DNA of 64,000 nucleotides from NCBI GenBank assembly GCA_905116865.2, contig CAJHNH020002544.1:7501-71500 (forward strand), read 5' to 3'. Below the pieces are notes generated by a model, which was not told the origin of the DNA, did not search any database, and saw nothing but the letters and a program-made list of their open reading frames with translations. The position numbers were made by a program, and so were the translations under genes. The stretch is from Candidula unifasciata. Lineage: Eukaryota; Mollusca; Gastropoda; Stylommatophora; Geomitridae. Of the stretch, positions 12,066 to 23,654 are shown one piece after another; within the stretch, counting starts at the first letter, position 1, and every line of letters starts with the position of its first letter.

Positions 12066-12310
12066 AAGTAAAAGTAAAGATCCACTTTCACGCCTAAGGT
12101 GCATCGGGTATATGGGAAGAGTGTCCCATATTTTTACAGACCAATTGGCACTGGATAGGTAATGTGGTCAGCGTTACGCCGGCCTTCTTTACTTTCCCAG
12201 GACAGCCATCCTGGCAGCCATTTTAGGCTAGGTGGACCTGCGGCGCCCCTTACCATGTGGTACGTTGGATTACGAGTCAGACTCGCAATGCCTAAGCCAC
12301 GGACGCCGCA
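12066..12310 (-). mobile_element. SINE family A, head type II, reverse
   Basis: Reverse complement of the copy at 3597-3888. The A box reads TGGCTTAGGCA in the reverse complement near 12290-12300, with GAGTCTGACTCGTAATCCAA following, the shared body (GGCCGGCGTAACGCTGACC) and a TTTACTTTTACTTACTTT tail. This copy shows the head most clearly. Confidence 0.85.
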
Positions 12311-12962
12311 TTTTTCAGTGTCTCTGATATTTCTGAGGTCCATTTCTGCATGGTCGATCCCTGGGTCAGTTATCGATTTATCTGTATAAAATTGATCTCT
12401 ATTTTGCCCTGTCTGAGGCTATTCTTGTTACATGGACTATTGAAACGCATATTTCCTCTTGTCAGATATCATATATTTCATCCAGCTGCAGTGTGAAAGA
12501 CGGGTGTTTGGAAGGGCCGAATGTAAGACGGGCCTGCGTGCCCAATTTGTAACCCTTTAAAAATAAAGTTCGTTCGTCGTTTGTTCCAGCCAAATGTAAT
12601 CTATTAACATGGAATGTGTCGTATGTTCCGCCTACTAGATATGTCATTAAAGTACAGTGTTTATGAAAATACATTTAGATATCTACGTCGACTGAAGAGA
12701 CAGGTCGGTATGAACTAGACACTCATTAAACCGTCCTTATTGCGATAATGTAGCCAGTCTGATCTCAGGCTGAACCTAAATGAGAAAGCTAAGATCAGCT
12801 CTGTATTACCAGTCATGTCATAGACCCACAATGCTACTTTCAAAGCCGTTCTATCCTTTACCACGGTCAGTAATTATTAACGTATAAAATACGGCCAGAT
12901 AATATGGCTATTGTCATCTTGTCCTTGTGTAAGATTTCAATGTCTGAACATGACAATAAAAC
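12311..12962. other. Intron sequence, no feature seen
   Basis: No exon with splice support and no repeat family recognised. Confidence 0.5.
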
Positions 12963-13026
12963 AGTGGTGGGTCTTAAATGTGGTGGGTCTTAAATGTGGT
13001 GGGTCTTAAATGTGGTGGGTCTTAGA
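12963..13026. repeat. 16-bp tandem repeat, 4 copies
   Basis: Four near-perfect copies of GTGGTGGGTCTTAAAT. Confidence 0.9.
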
Positions 13027-13167
13027 GTCGCGAATGAAAAGAGAACTAATGACAGAAATGACAAAAAGCATTCTCTATTTTGGTCAGATTACGCGACAAG
13101 ACACCTTCATACAGACTAATTTAAAGGTCTCTTTAGAGACAGTTAAGCATAGTTTAATTTTTTAGGG

Positions 13168-13485
13168 GGTTGAGTTGTCTCAGGGCATGGCGTCCGCATC
13201 GAGTGCTGGAGGTCCCGGGTTCAGGCCCTGGTGAAAGCTGGGATTTTTTTTCACGTGAGCTTTTAGTAATTTACCCTAGTCTCTAGGTGGTAAGACTGGA
13301 CGCACGTAAAAAATCTATTTACCGTTGAAAATCGAAAAAAGTAGCCATACGGCGCTGCCAGGGGAAATTTTGAAATTAAAAATCTACACTAAGCATTTCA
13401 GTATCCTCGCCAGTGCTTAGATTCTACGGACTCTGGCTTGAGTTAGAAGTAGAACGGAGCACTTTTGGGTTATTATCCTTGTGTC
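13168..13485 (+). mobile_element. SINE family C copy 1
   Basis: A tRNA-like head with CATGGCGTCCGCATCGAG and a B-box-like GGGTTCAGGCCCTGG is followed by a body with TACCCTAGTCTCTAGG and GGCGCTGCCAGGGG, ending near AGCACTTTTGGGTTA. The same features recur in reverse at 21005-21378 and 30860-31090. Confidence 0.7.
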
Positions 13486-13519
13486 ATGATGTTGATCTGT
13501 TCTATGAGCATAGTTAGCT

Positions 13520-13722
13520 TCAAAAAGTAAAGTGACGCACTGGGTAAATGAGATTTTCCTAGACCAGTCGACCATCGATGGGTGATGTCGTCATCACGCC
13601 GGCCACCTTTACTTCCCAGGACTTAGTACCTAGGGGAATCTGGTTCGACTTGGGAGCCAAGGTGGTGCCTAAAAATAATCCAGCACCATGCCTTCGGATC
13701 CGCACTCGTGCATTCATGTAGG
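13520..13722 (-). mobile_element. SINE family A fragment, reverse
   Basis: Reverse family-A body: ATCACGCCGGCCACCTTTAC, CCCAGGACTTAGTACC and GACTTGGGAGCCAAGG, then a decayed head (GGATCCGCACTCG). The 3' tail is missing. Confidence 0.75.
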
Positions 13723-13884
13723 TAGCGATAGGTGAATCTTGAGAGATTCGACTTCACTGGGCTAGCTTTTTGTGCCATATGGTTCAGTCTGTGTTCATAA
13801 GGCGGGTTTGTACTGGCCAAGAGCGTTATAAATGTGCGAAACTCTAAGTCTTTAATGAAAATCACCTTAGCTTGCTCAAAAACC

Positions 13885-14130
13885 CATACCCACAAACTAA
13901 AGGATTCACTCGTCCGCCCCCTGGGCATGTGTACTGGTACCTGAGACAAAAGATCACATTCTCCAAGAGTGTCCCAAATACAACATTTCCAGGCAAAACG
14001 TCTGGCCAACAGAGACACTGGTAAAAGCCATACTTCGTAGTCCGCTAAGTGAATTACAAAAAAAGTGAAGTTTATACTGAGACAGTTATGCCGCTATTGA
14101 TGATTTATTTCAAGTGAACGAAGCAAGAAA
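13885..14130 (+). mobile_element. LINE family Y fragment (C terminus)
   Basis: Corresponds closely to 31490-31680: a Cys-motif end (ACCTGAGACAA, then CAAGAGTGTCCCAAATACAA, then AGGCAAAACGTCTGGCCAAC) followed by TTACAAAAAAAGTGAAGTTTA. Translated pieces read ECPKYNISRQNVWPTET and ELQKKVKF in broken frames. This is a 5'-truncated remnant of a Jockey/CR1-like element. Confidence 0.75.
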
Positions 14131-14835
14131 ATGACTTTTTAAAAAAACGTAACCCAAAAATTTTTAGAGCGTGATACAATTGATTTGTCGACATTGTCAC
14201 AGATTCATCACTGCCAGTCTCTCTTACATCAAAAGATCCAACAACAGTAGTTGTTTTCAGCGATCTCTAACGATAACTAGAGACCTATGGCGATCAATGT
14301 TGGTAATCTAAGGCAGCAAGAAGACTTCACCGTGGAGGCGACACTGTTTGGTCCAACATGAAAATAGAAATGGATACCGAAATGTTTCAACTGAGACAAC
14401 CTTCCATTTCCTGCTCCACCAATCACTTGGTGGACTCTGGTCTTAATTTAAACAATGTTTGTACAAGACTAGAAAGTCAACATCAATTTAACTGCGTCTA
14501 GAATGCCTACGCCAATCTCATTAGTTTCCCTTTAAATGGTTAACTTGCTGATTTGCTCCTCAGACTCAATCAGCAAGTCAACTATCCGAGCTGATTTATG
14601 TAAATATAAACTTGTATTGCCATGTAGGCGGTCTATGTGCTTGAAATACCAAAGTGAAGGGATACGAAGGGTTACGTGGTGTGTTTCTGATCGTGGTCAA
14701 ACAGACTAAAAGTCTCAACACTTCCAGCTAGGTTGCTATCTTCACAGAAAAGCGCTGTTACAAACGATCTCTTGGATTCTCTGTCTTTCTACCTTGGTAG
14801 AACACTGGCATATGTAAATTTCTTGCTTTCTTTTT
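14131..14835. other. Intron sequence, no feature seen
   Basis: No gene or known repeat recognised before the CTT microsatellite. Confidence 0.5.
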
Positions 14836-15003
14836 CTTCTTTTTCTTCTTCTTCTTCTTCTTCTTCTTCTTCTTCTTCTTCTTCTTCTTCTTCTTCTTCT
14901 TCTTCTTCTTCTTCTTCTTCTTCTTCTTCTTCTTCTTCTTCTTCTTCTTCTTCTTCTTCTTCTTCTTCTTCTTCTTCTTCTTCTTCATCTTCTTCTTCTT
15001 CTG
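14836..15003. repeat. (CTT)n microsatellite
   Basis: About 55 near-perfect trinucleotide units. Open in all frames, giving false poly-Ser/Leu (plus) and poly-Lys/Glu (minus) proteins. Confidence 0.97.
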
Positions 15004-16645
15004 CATTCGCTTCTTAAAGGGGGTTGGCACACTGTGTTGTGGTTTACGTTCATCTTTTGATTTCGCTTGTATGTCATCGTTTCTTCAATCCATTTATTTT
15101 CCACTTCAGTCCCTGGCTAGTAATTCTCTGTCTGCTTCTCCCCCGAGGTATGCAACATGTTGCCAATTCCTTCTTTCTTTTAACTGATGACTTGAGCGAC
15201 TTTCTTTGCTTCTCAGTTAAAGTTCATTAGTTTTCTTTAGCATTTATTTCCCTCAGTACTAGGCAGAAATTATTGAACAAATTTAACAAATACATATTGG
15301 GTCAGAATTAGTTCATATAACTCGTGTGACGGAAGAAACAGAGTAATAATTGGAGCAGAACGGGTTATGTAACAACTGAATGTGGTGCGGGGAATTAGGG
15401 ATCATGTTTAATGACGACAGTGGCACCGAAACGTTATAAAAACAAACTTAGGAGGGGGGGGGGGATGCTGAACCTTATCTCAGAAAATGTGTAAGTGGGT
15501 AAGTTCCCCCCCCCCCCCCCCCCGCTCCCCACCACCACCCCACCTAAATTTGTCCATGTATAAAAAAAAATGTCTCTGTAAATTTATGAGGCACGTAGAA
15601 AAATCATTAACTTGAGTTCTTCTAGGGAAAACGGGAAAACTAACAGGTGCATTTGAAACAGGAACATATGTGTGACAAAGATGATTTTTGTTTTCCTATA
15701 CTGTTTGTACATGGAAAAATTGGATTATCAAGTCCGCAAAAGTTGTCACCAGAAACTGAATTCAGTGGGTCCCAGCAGACAGCACGCACATTAAGAAAAC
15801 CTGATAACAATACAGCCAGGGTGTCTTTGCACTGGAACCCACAATGTGAAAGGAATCAAGGCATTTTTTTTTTATTAAAGAAAAAACGTATGGAGAAGGA
15901 AACCCAAGATTGACGTTACAAAGATGAGGACATGGTATGAGCTAAGTGCCTAGGCAAATAATATGATCACTTGGCGTAACAGACTTGTTTAAAGTACTTC
16001 TTGGCACTTCTGGCGGCGGTCTATTGCATTTATGCGTGTGCGAGCTATTGAATTTTGCCTGCACTGCTGTAGAACTATTCACATGGGACAGCGAGGAGCA
16101 TTTTTTTTTTTTTTTACGCATACAGGAGCGAAGGGAACGAAGCAACCAAAGAGTGACCCGTTTGGGATGATATTGGAACCCTAACTGATGGCCTAGCTTG
16201 GTGAGAGTTGATTACAGGAATATGCTCAGGGCAAAAGACGAACTACAGCTAATCGACACTGTGGGGATGGTATTCGATTAGGATGATCCTGAAATAATTT
16301 CTAGGACGTCTCTCTCCTTCTGTCGAAATTTTCTACCTGTATATTTTATTTGATGTTTCAAATTTTTTTTTTTTAATTTTATAATTAGTGAGACATATAC
16401 ATAATTCAAATGAATAAAACATGTCTTCTCTTTATCCTGTCATCTCCTTGTGGGTTGCAGTTTTTCTCTATTTTGAAGCCCTACCCTGGCTCTTGCCAGG
16501 GGCCGCAATGTAGCCCGACCATAAATAAGGTCTAATGGCTGAACGCGGTTTCTGGGACCTCTCCACGGGTGATCCCCATCCACATGGTGGCACTCTGTGT
16601 CATCGGGTGTTTATCGCTTGTGTGATGTCCTAGTGGGGTAAAGTT

Positions 16646-16676
<31 letters not shown>

Positions 16677-16780
16677 ATGTCTTCTAACATTTTTAATTCA
16701 AAGACGAAAATGCCCACAATTTTGATTCAAGTTCCGTCAAGTTATATACTGACTGAACATTGTGAAATCTCATTTCCTAG
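15004..16780. other. Intron sequence with G/C tracts
   Basis: No exon seen. Contains a G tract (about 15453-15463), a C tract (15507-15523), a polymorphic-looking (ACT)n tract (about 16649-16675) and, at 16100-16170, sequence with CAGGAGCG...GTGACCCG like that near 41555. The pre-exon pyrimidine tract and acceptor end at 16780. Confidence 0.6.
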
Positions 16781-16943
16781 TGATCAGCATCGAAGGCAAG
16801 GAGTTTGTGGAGTCAGGACAGAAAGTATACCTTAAATGCAACACAACAGAAGGTGATAAGATTCCTGAAGACCTTGACTGGTTTAAGGATGGGGACAAGA
16901 TAGAAGCCAACGAATACCCACATATATTCATCACCAAGTACAG
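16781..16943 (+). CDS. IgSF gene, exon with first half of Ig domain
   Basis: Acceptor TCATTTCCTAG ends at 16780; donor TACAG|GTATGATG begins at 16944. Entry phase 1, exit phase 2 (53 whole codons). It encodes the A to C'/D strands of an I-set-like Ig domain: ISIEGKEFVESGQKVYLKC, with the first disulphide Cys, then an N-glycosylation sequon (NTT), then LDWFKDGDKI, with the invariant core Trp, and HIFITKY. The frame could run past the donor to 17148, but the Ig fold then stops abruptly, while splicing to 20601 completes it exactly, so the donor is preferred. Confidence 0.9.
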
Positions 16944-17059
16944 GTATGATGAAGCAGAAGATTGTTTACTGTTTCATGCAATTAGAACCTGCTTCTTGTT
17001 ATCATCATCTCTGAATGACGAAAGTAACTCCACCTATACTGCCAATCCTCTAATCACCT

Positions 17060-17330
17060 CCCTGTGTGGGTTCCGGGGCCCCATTGGCAGGTTGAGGGGG
17101 GGGGGGGGGATATTGCGCTCTAACAAGCATGGAGTACAAGGTGACTAATTAATCAAGGGTGTTTCCTTTGACGTCGAAGTGTGTCTACCTGAGACGTGAG
17201 TTACCTACATTCTGCAGACAAATAAGCCGGATCTGCAAAACAGATGTGCACGCAAAACTCAAGTTCTGGAAGAGCTTGATGTAGACAAACAACAAGAACT
17301 TTTTACCGGAGTTTACAGCCAGTTTCAGAC
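17060..17330 (+). repeat. Dispersed repeat family G, left arm and centre
   Basis: Starts GTGTGGGTTCCGGGGCCCCA, then a G tract (about 17096-17109), GACTAATTAA, TCTACCTGAGACG, CTGCAGACAAATAAGCC, AGATGTGCACGCAA and TTCTGGAAGAG...CAACAAGAAC. The same string of landmarks makes up the palindrome at 42431-42859, so this copy is one arm plus the centre. Confidence 0.7.
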
Positions 17331-17390
17331 AATTATGATGATGAGGAAGAATTATTCACACAAAGCCTCGATTACCAGTTCTCCTACAGT

Positions 17391-19075
17391 CCCAGTGTTC
17401 TTGCTTCTTGTGTTCATAGTGTTCTTGCTTCCTATGTTCCCAGTGTTCTTGCTTCCTGTGTTCCCAGTGTTCTTGCTTCCTGTGTTCCTAGTGCTCTTGC
17501 TTCCTATGTTGCCAGTGTTCTTGCTTCCTGTGTTCCCAGTGCTCTTGTTTCCTATGTTCCCAGTGTTCTTGCTTCCTGTGTTCTTAGTGCTCTTGCTTCC
17601 TATGTTCACAGTGTTCTTGCTTCCTATGTCCCAAGTGTTCTTGCTTCCTGTGTTCCCAGTGTTCTTGTTTCCTATGTTCACGGTGTTCTTGCTTCCTATG
17701 TTACCAGTGTTCTTGCTTCTTGTGTTCCCAGTGAACCTAGTGTTCTTGCTTCCTATGTTCCCAGTGTTCTTGCTTCCTATGTTCCCAGCGTTCTTGCTTC
17801 TTGTGTTCCTAGTGTTCTTGCTTCCTATGTTCACGGTGTTCTTGTTTCCTGTGTTCGCAGTGTTCTTGCTTCCTATGTTCCCAGTGTTCTTGCTTCTTGT
17901 GTTCCCAGTTTTCTTGCTTCCTATGTTCCCAGTGTTCTTGCTTCCTGTTCCCAGTGTTCTTGCTTTTTGTGTTCCCAGTGTTCTTGCTTCCTGTGTTCCC
18001 GGTGTTCTTGCTTCCTATGTTCCCAGTGTTCTTGCTTCCTATGTTCCAAGTGTTCTTGCTTCCTATGTTCACAGTGTTCTTGCTTCCTGTGTTCGCAGTG
18101 TTCTTGCTTCCTATGTTCCCAGTGTTCTTGCTTCCTGTGTTCCCAGTGTTCTTGCTTCCTATCTTCCCAGAGTTCTGGCTTCCTGTGTTCCCATTTTTCT
18201 TGCTTCCTGTGTTTCCAGTGTTCTTGTTTCCTTTATTCTCATTGTTCTTGCTTTTTATGGTCCCAGTGTTCTTGCTTCCTGTTATCCTAATGTTCTTGCT
18301 TTCTGTGGTCCTTAGTGTTCTTGCTTTCTGTTATCCCCAGTGTTCTTGCTTCCTGTTATCCCAGTGTTCTTGCTTCATGTGGTCCCAGTGTTCTTGCTTC
18401 CTGTTATCCCATTGTTCTTGCTTCTTGTGGTCCCCAGTATTCTTGCTTCCTGTTATCTCAATGTTCTTGCTTTCTGTGGTCCCCATTATTCTTGCTTCCT
18501 GTTATCCCAGTGTTCTTGCTTCCTGTTATCCCAGTGTTCTTACTTTTTGTGATCCCCAGTATTCTTGTTTCCTGTGGTCCCCAGTATTCTCGCTTCCTGT
18601 TATCCCAGTGTTCTTACTTCCTGTGGCCCCTAGTATTCTTGCTTCATGTGGTCCCCAGTATTCTTGCTTCCTGTTATCCCAGTGTTCTTACTTCCTGTGG
18701 TCCCTAGTATTCTTGCTTCCTGTGGTCCCCAGTATTCTTGCTTCCTGTGGTCCTAGTGTTCTTACTTTCTGTGTTCCCCAGTATTCTTGCTTCCTGTGGT
18801 CCTAGTATTCTTGCTTTGTGTTATCCCATTGTTCTTGCTTCCTGTAGTCTCAGTTTTCTTGCTTCCTGTGGTCCCAGTATTCTTGCTTCCTGTGGTCCTC
18901 CAGTGTTCTTGCTTCCTGTGGTATCCAGTGTTTTTGCTTCCTGTGGTCTCCAGCGTTCTTGCTTCCTGTTGTTCTAGTGTTCTTGCTTCCTGCGGTCCCA
19001 GTATTCTCGCTTCGTGAGGGTCGCAGTGTTGTTACTTGCTGGAATCCCCAGTGTTCTTGCTTCCTTAAGTGTATA
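17391..19075. repeat. 24-25-bp minisatellite, about 70 units
   Basis: Unit GTTCCCAGTGTTCTTGCTTC plus CTAT or CTGT. In the left half most units are exactly 24 bp, so three frames stay open and give a false protein of repeating VFLLPMFP. From about 18280 the unit shifts to a GTTATCCCAGTG or GTGGTCCCCAGTA variant with 24-25-bp steps. It lies inside the intron that splits the Ig domain. Confidence 0.95.
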
Positions 19076-19664
19076 GCATGTTCTAGTTTCTTTATTCAGA
19101 TATGGTGGCAAACAATTATCTGTGACTTTTTGTAGCGTTAGTGACAATTTTTTTTTCTTGTCCTAACTTATTTCAAAAGAACTTGAATTTCGTTCTGATT
19201 GTCTAGGTAATTTAATGCTTTTCTTTTTCAAAACCACATAAGTGAGGCTTCATGAACTAATTGTTCGAACTGGTTATGTGTAGCACGCAAGATGTCTTTT
19301 TTTTCAGCCTCTATTGACATTGATTTATTGCATAAAATTTGTTTGATGCTTCATTCATTTTTAACTGTAGAAATAGAAAGAAATAGAAAAAAAAAAAAAA
19401 AAAAAAGAAATATAAATGTAAAGTTTTTCTTTTTTGTTCTAATAGTTGACTGTTTTGTATGTTCTATACTTTAAAATCGGGTCACTGCTGTTTAATATAC
19501 CAAGCGTGTTTGAGATTCTTGTCTACCATACTTCCGTCATCCACTGTTCGATTGTTTTAACCTCCTATGTACATTGATTCTTTTCTCCCCAGTTGCTAGA
19601 TTTGTCCTTGACTGTCAATATAAATTACTCCCTAATTGAATAATCACTGTCTTTTCCTGTGTAG
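19076..19664. other. Intron sequence, AT-rich
   Basis: No feature seen apart from an A tract near 19387-19405. Confidence 0.6.
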
Positions 19665-19905
19665 CAGTCTGATATCATTAGGGCTACAATTACTAGTCGT
19701 TGCCTGTTGCTTGGAGAGTGTGAAAGTTGCCTAATCCAACATACCAGGTTCAATTCCGCTATGTGCAATTTGGCAGCAGGCCGCTTTGCGTTGATTTTAA
19801 AAATTGCGCGAGCTTAGAGGACTCATAGCCTTCAAAAAGCAATGGCAAACTACTGAACGTAAAATTGTCTAGTAAAACTATACAAAGCCAACAAATGTTA
19901 GGTAA
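19665..19905 (+). mobile_element. SINE family B copy 2 (diverged)
   Basis: B box ggttcaattcc at 19749-19759, then TTTGCGTTGATTTTA, AAAAAGCAATGGCAAACTAC and TGTCTAGTAAAACTATACAA. The tail motif (CCTGTAAAGGATTTGCTAC) appears only near 20168, so about 250 bp, including a poly-pyrimidine stretch, may be inserted before the tail. Confidence 0.65.
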
Positions 19906-20600
19906 ATTTTGTTTCTCTTTTTCTCCCTTTTGTTCCCCTCCCCCATCCCGATGGAGCACAGCCCCCTCTCCCCCGCCCCCCTTTTTTTCCAACGAACTGA
20001 CACCATATTTTGCTATCGCATGTAGCTCATACCATATCATTCCTATGTTTTTACTTCACTGTATAGTTCCTTTCTTCGTGAGTGGGTGGTTTGTCTGTCC
20101 TTGTTTCTATGACCCTGTCCGTTCCTGGGGGAGGGTGGAATTAGGGGAGGGAAGGGGGGTTCTGGATCCTGTAAAGGATTTGCTACTATTTTAACACTTG
20201 CTCATTTTCTCCATTTCTGTCTGTTTATTTGTTTGCACAGTTCAGTGTTTTAGTCAGTCAGACAAAACAACTTACCAAGCGTTTGTTAGTTTCCACTTCT
20301 ATATATTACTTCTCTTAACTCAATATGCCCATTCCAGGTTTTACACCTACTAACTCTGTCCCTATTGCTACTTTTCACCTTTCTATCTCGTAATGTTCAC
20401 AGTATAACTGCTGTAGATAAGAGCATCTATTGTTAAAATAGCAACTTCTGAGAATATAATTCGATAAAATAACTGGAAGAGTTAAAGAATTACGAGTATA
20501 ATAGGGGCTTGGAAGATGATGACAACAATACAAAGATGATAACAATACAAAGATGATGACAATACAAAGATAATAACAATTAACATTTGTTCTACCACAG

Positions 20601-20728
20601 ATCTAAGGACACCATGGCCTTAGTTAGTGAACTGACAATTACCAGCGGTACAAGCAACGATTCTGGTACCTACATCTGTAGAAGCACGTCTGAGCTGATT
20701 GCCAGTGCAGAGGTCAGCGTACTTGTTG
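20601..20728 (+). CDS. IgSF gene, exon with second half of Ig domain
   Basis: Acceptor TTGTTCTACCACAG ends at 20600; donor TTG|GTGAGG begins at 20729. Entry phase 2 (AG + A makes Arg), exit phase 1. Encodes SKDTMALVSELTITSGTSND then SGTYICRS and AEVSVLV. This supplies the E, F and G strands of the Ig fold with the classic D-S-G-x-Y-x-C motif carrying the second disulphide Cys, and another sequon (NDS). Joined to 16781-16943 the domain is about 95 residues, the normal size. Phase-1 outer boundaries are typical of shuffled Ig modules. Confidence 0.92.
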
Positions 20729-20791
20729 GTGAGGGCAGATAGACTTTTGTGTTGAACCTTCATATTGTCGTGTCTTTGTGTCTGCCATCAA

Positions 20792-20797
<6 letters not shown>

Positions 20798-20833
<36 letters not shown>

Positions 20834-20880
20834 CTATGTGTGCGTGTGCGCGTGTGTGTGTGTGTGTTTATATATATATA
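20798..20880. repeat. (GT)n microsatellite with TA tail
   Basis: GT dinucleotides with some CG and CT interruptions, ending in TATATATATA. Confidence 0.95.
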
Positions 20881-21004
20881 AAGACAAATTTACGCCTACT
20901 TATATTTTGGAAATCGTATTATGCTACCATAGGTGTCTAGTACAATCAAATATTTTTTATGAGGTATGAATTTTGAGGTTTCGAACAACGGATCAATATT
21001 ACGG

Positions 21005-21378
21005 CCAACGGGTAGTAACCCATAAGTGCTCCGTTATTCTTCTAACTCAAGTCTGAGTCCGAAGAAGCTCAGCACAGTGCACAGGCTCTGTAGCACCAGC
21101 GAGGATCCTAAAATACTTTGGGTAGATTTTTAACTCCACATTTTGCCCAGGCAGCTCCGTTAGGCTACTCTTTTCGATTTCTAACTGCCAAAGGATTTTT
21201 TACGTGCGGTAAAATCTCAATGGATCTCACTACCCAGAGACCGAGGGCGGTGGGGGGGGGGGGGGGGGGATTACTAGATAGAATTCCACGTAAGAAAATC
21301 CCGGCCTTTACAGGGGACTGAACCCGGAACCTCTAGCACTCGAGGCAGACACCATGCCTCGATGCCACACTGTACCCC
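21005..21378 (-). mobile_element. SINE family C copy 2, reverse
   Basis: In reverse it reads GAGGTTCCGGGTTCAGTCCC (B-box region, about 21313-21332), then a TTACGTGG part, a tract TCTCTGGGTAGTGAGATCC, and ends AGCACTTATGGGTTA at about 21016-21030. A G tract (about 21251-21269) sits inside it where copy 1 has a short run. Head flanked by poly-C/T at 21375-21396. Confidence 0.65.
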
Positions 21379-21768
21379 CCCCCCCTTTTTTTTTTTCTTT
21401 CTTTGATGCTGTCATATGCTATGCAAAGCTCTCTGGTCTTACCGGACAGCTAAATATAATAATCCCTTTCTTTTCTTTAATCTTTGAATCCCTCAGTCTC
21501 CGAAGTGCAACCCTAACATTTACATATTTAAGTAACTCTGGCCTTGGACTAAACCCACTGTCTCAAAGTCCCCAGAAAAATGTCTCTTGTCAATAGTCTA
21601 TGGCTGAACTGTGTTTAAGGTGTCAGGGGTAATTATCCCTCACAGACTGTGTCATCTCTTCAGTTTTACAGTCGTTTTTATTGTTGGTATTCCTCCATAT
21701 TTCTTGTCCGTTGTTAAAAAATTTGGCAGTGCAGTCTTTACTGGTATAATGTTACATATTCACTAGAT

Positions 21769-22136
21769 CAGCGTTCTTCAAACTTTTTACTCCTGCTGAC
21801 CAGACGAATCGAAGACATATTTCGCGGACCAGCTAATGGTCAAGACAGAAGCAAATACAAATATGGACATTTTATTTATGAAACATACCTTTTATCTCCC
21901 TAGACACCCACAGCGGTAAAAGAGGAAGTGAAGAAGAAGAAGAAGATTTATGAAACATAATGTTATAAACGATTTTAAGCTAATGCAACATTTGCTTACA
22001 AAATCTGATTTTTTTCAGTAAAAATTCGTTCAGTTTTTCCGTTAGCATAGATTGTAGCCACTGCATGACTGGGGAGGCTGCTAGGAAATTTCCACAGACC
22101 ATTGCGAGTCAGCGAAGCACGGGTTGACAAATATTG
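21769..22136. mobile_element. Possible hAT-like MITE
   Basis: The left end CAGCGTTCTTCAAAC followed by TGACCAGACG and TTCGCGGACCAG, and the right end CACAGACCATTG...GGTTGACAAATATTG, resemble the common animal hAT-type MITE that starts CAGNGTTTCTCAAAC and contains GCGGACC. Ends are imperfect and no clean 8-bp duplication was found. Confidence 0.4.
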
Positions 22137-23074
22137 TACCCGAGGGTTTGACTTGTATGGGCAATGTGACAGTTAGAATTGGATTGCTGAGTTACTTCGT
22201 CTATTGAACTCGGTTTTTTTTTAAGTGCGGGGGGGGGGGGGGGGGGGGATCAGGAGGTAAAACAGGAGACTTGATAGCACGAGCATGTCCAACTAATGAG
22301 ATTTGTTTTTTTTTCTGATATCTTATGTTAGTATTTATGTATACCTAAGTAAGGAAAAGGGTTGTATGGACTGAATAGGATAACTCAACTGGAGGCATAA
22401 ACTGCCAGCATTTTTGTCGTAAAATGCACAGCAGGACAATGATGATGATCACTGAGTAAAGGAACCTTTTAGGCCATTGGTTCATACTAGGTCCCTAGCT
22501 GTATTTTTCACTTGACACCATAATAACACCTTTAGAAACCACTAACTACATTTTCCTGCCACCCTATTACTATTTGTGACTTTCTTATTGACTTTCCGTC
22601 ATATATGTATATATATATATATATATATATAGTTGTTTGTCCTTATACATGACTTTGCGGAACCAACACAGCATATTCTGATTGTTAGTAATTTTGTTAA
22701 GCAAATTTACGTTCTGTAGTGTGCCATTGCTATTTAGACAGCCGGCTCTCTATGTACCGTCAAAATAAACACAAAGCGGTCTGCTGTATAATCGCCTGCA
22801 GATGGATTCGAACCGTATACCTCGGAATTACGAAGCTCATTCTCAACTCCTTTATATTGATACGCAGGGCAATAAAAAACCCTCTGTATTTAACCAGATG
22901 TGTCCTTTCAAAGATCCTCATCTCCAATTCAGGGCTGCCGACAATAGTTTATTTGGCTTCTGCTTTTCAAACGCCTTCTTTTCGTTTTCTTTTCCGCTTC
23001 CGTGTTCTTTTCTTTTCCTTCTGAATCTCTTTCTCCTCCACCTCCTTTTCTTCTTCTTCTCCTCATCCCCATTC
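22137..23074. other. Intron sequence with G tract and (TA)n
   Basis: No exon. A G tract of about 19 (22229-22248) and a TA run at 22602-22631 are the only clear features. Confidence 0.6.
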
Positions 23075-23200
23075 TCCTCTTCTTCTTCTTCTTCTTCTTC
23101 TTCTTCTTCTTCTTCTTCTTCTTCTTCTTCTTCTTCTTCTTCTTCTTCTTCTTCTTCTTCTTCTTCTTTTTTTTTTCTTCTTCTTCTTCTTCTTCGTCTT
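23075..23200. repeat. (CTT)n microsatellite
   Basis: About 30 units, interrupted by a T run at 23167-23177. Ends in CTGCTGCTGC-like variants. Produces false poly-Ser, poly-Phe and poly-Glu frames. Confidence 0.96.
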
Positions 23201-23404
23201 TTTCTGCTGCTGCAGTTGCTGCTACTGATGTTTCTGCTGTTGCTGCTTTTGTTGCTTTCTTTTTTCATTACTCTCTACCTTTCTTTTGCTTTCTCTCGTT
23301 TGCTTCTGTGTTAATATTGTCTACACATAGTATATTTGTTTCTGTGTTTCCCATCTTGTATCTTTTTGACACCATCACTCATTGTTTCTTTTACTATTCC
23401 TCAG

Positions 23405-23428
23405 CGGACAGTTCAAACGTCAAGAGAG
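23405..23428 (+). CDS. IgSF gene, 24-nt microexon (stalk)
   Basis: A very good acceptor (TTTCTTTTACTATTCCTCAG) and donor (AGAG|GTAAGC) enclose 24 nt. Phase 1 in and out: encodes Ala-DSSNVKR and the first base of the next codon. This forms the short stalk between the Ig domain and the terminal exon. As with the 21-nt exon, symmetrical phase allows frame-neutral skipping. Confidence 0.75.
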
Positions 23429-23654
23429 GTAAGCTACTTAACATTTTAGTCTAGTATTCATATTTTATTCATTGGTTATCTTCTTGCAGACCGCATACTA
23501 CAGTAGCTATAGACAGGGCAGAGATGACACCATATCTTATTGGTCGTGTGTACTGTTTATCTGATACATGATGGTAGCTGTAGTTGACAGCATGACCTAT
23601 CAAGTGCAGACTGATCTATACAATAAGATAACGGTCTAGCACCATATACACAAT

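Noticed and set aside
14733..15030. Poly-Ser and poly-Lys proteins
   Set aside because: Pure translation of the (CTT)n tract; the same applies to 22802-23454.
17335..19017. Several overlapping hydrophobic repeat proteins of up to 326 residues
   Set aside because: They come from the 24-bp minisatellite, in more than one frame and on both strands, with unit-length slips later in the array. They lie inside an intron between two halves of one Ig domain.
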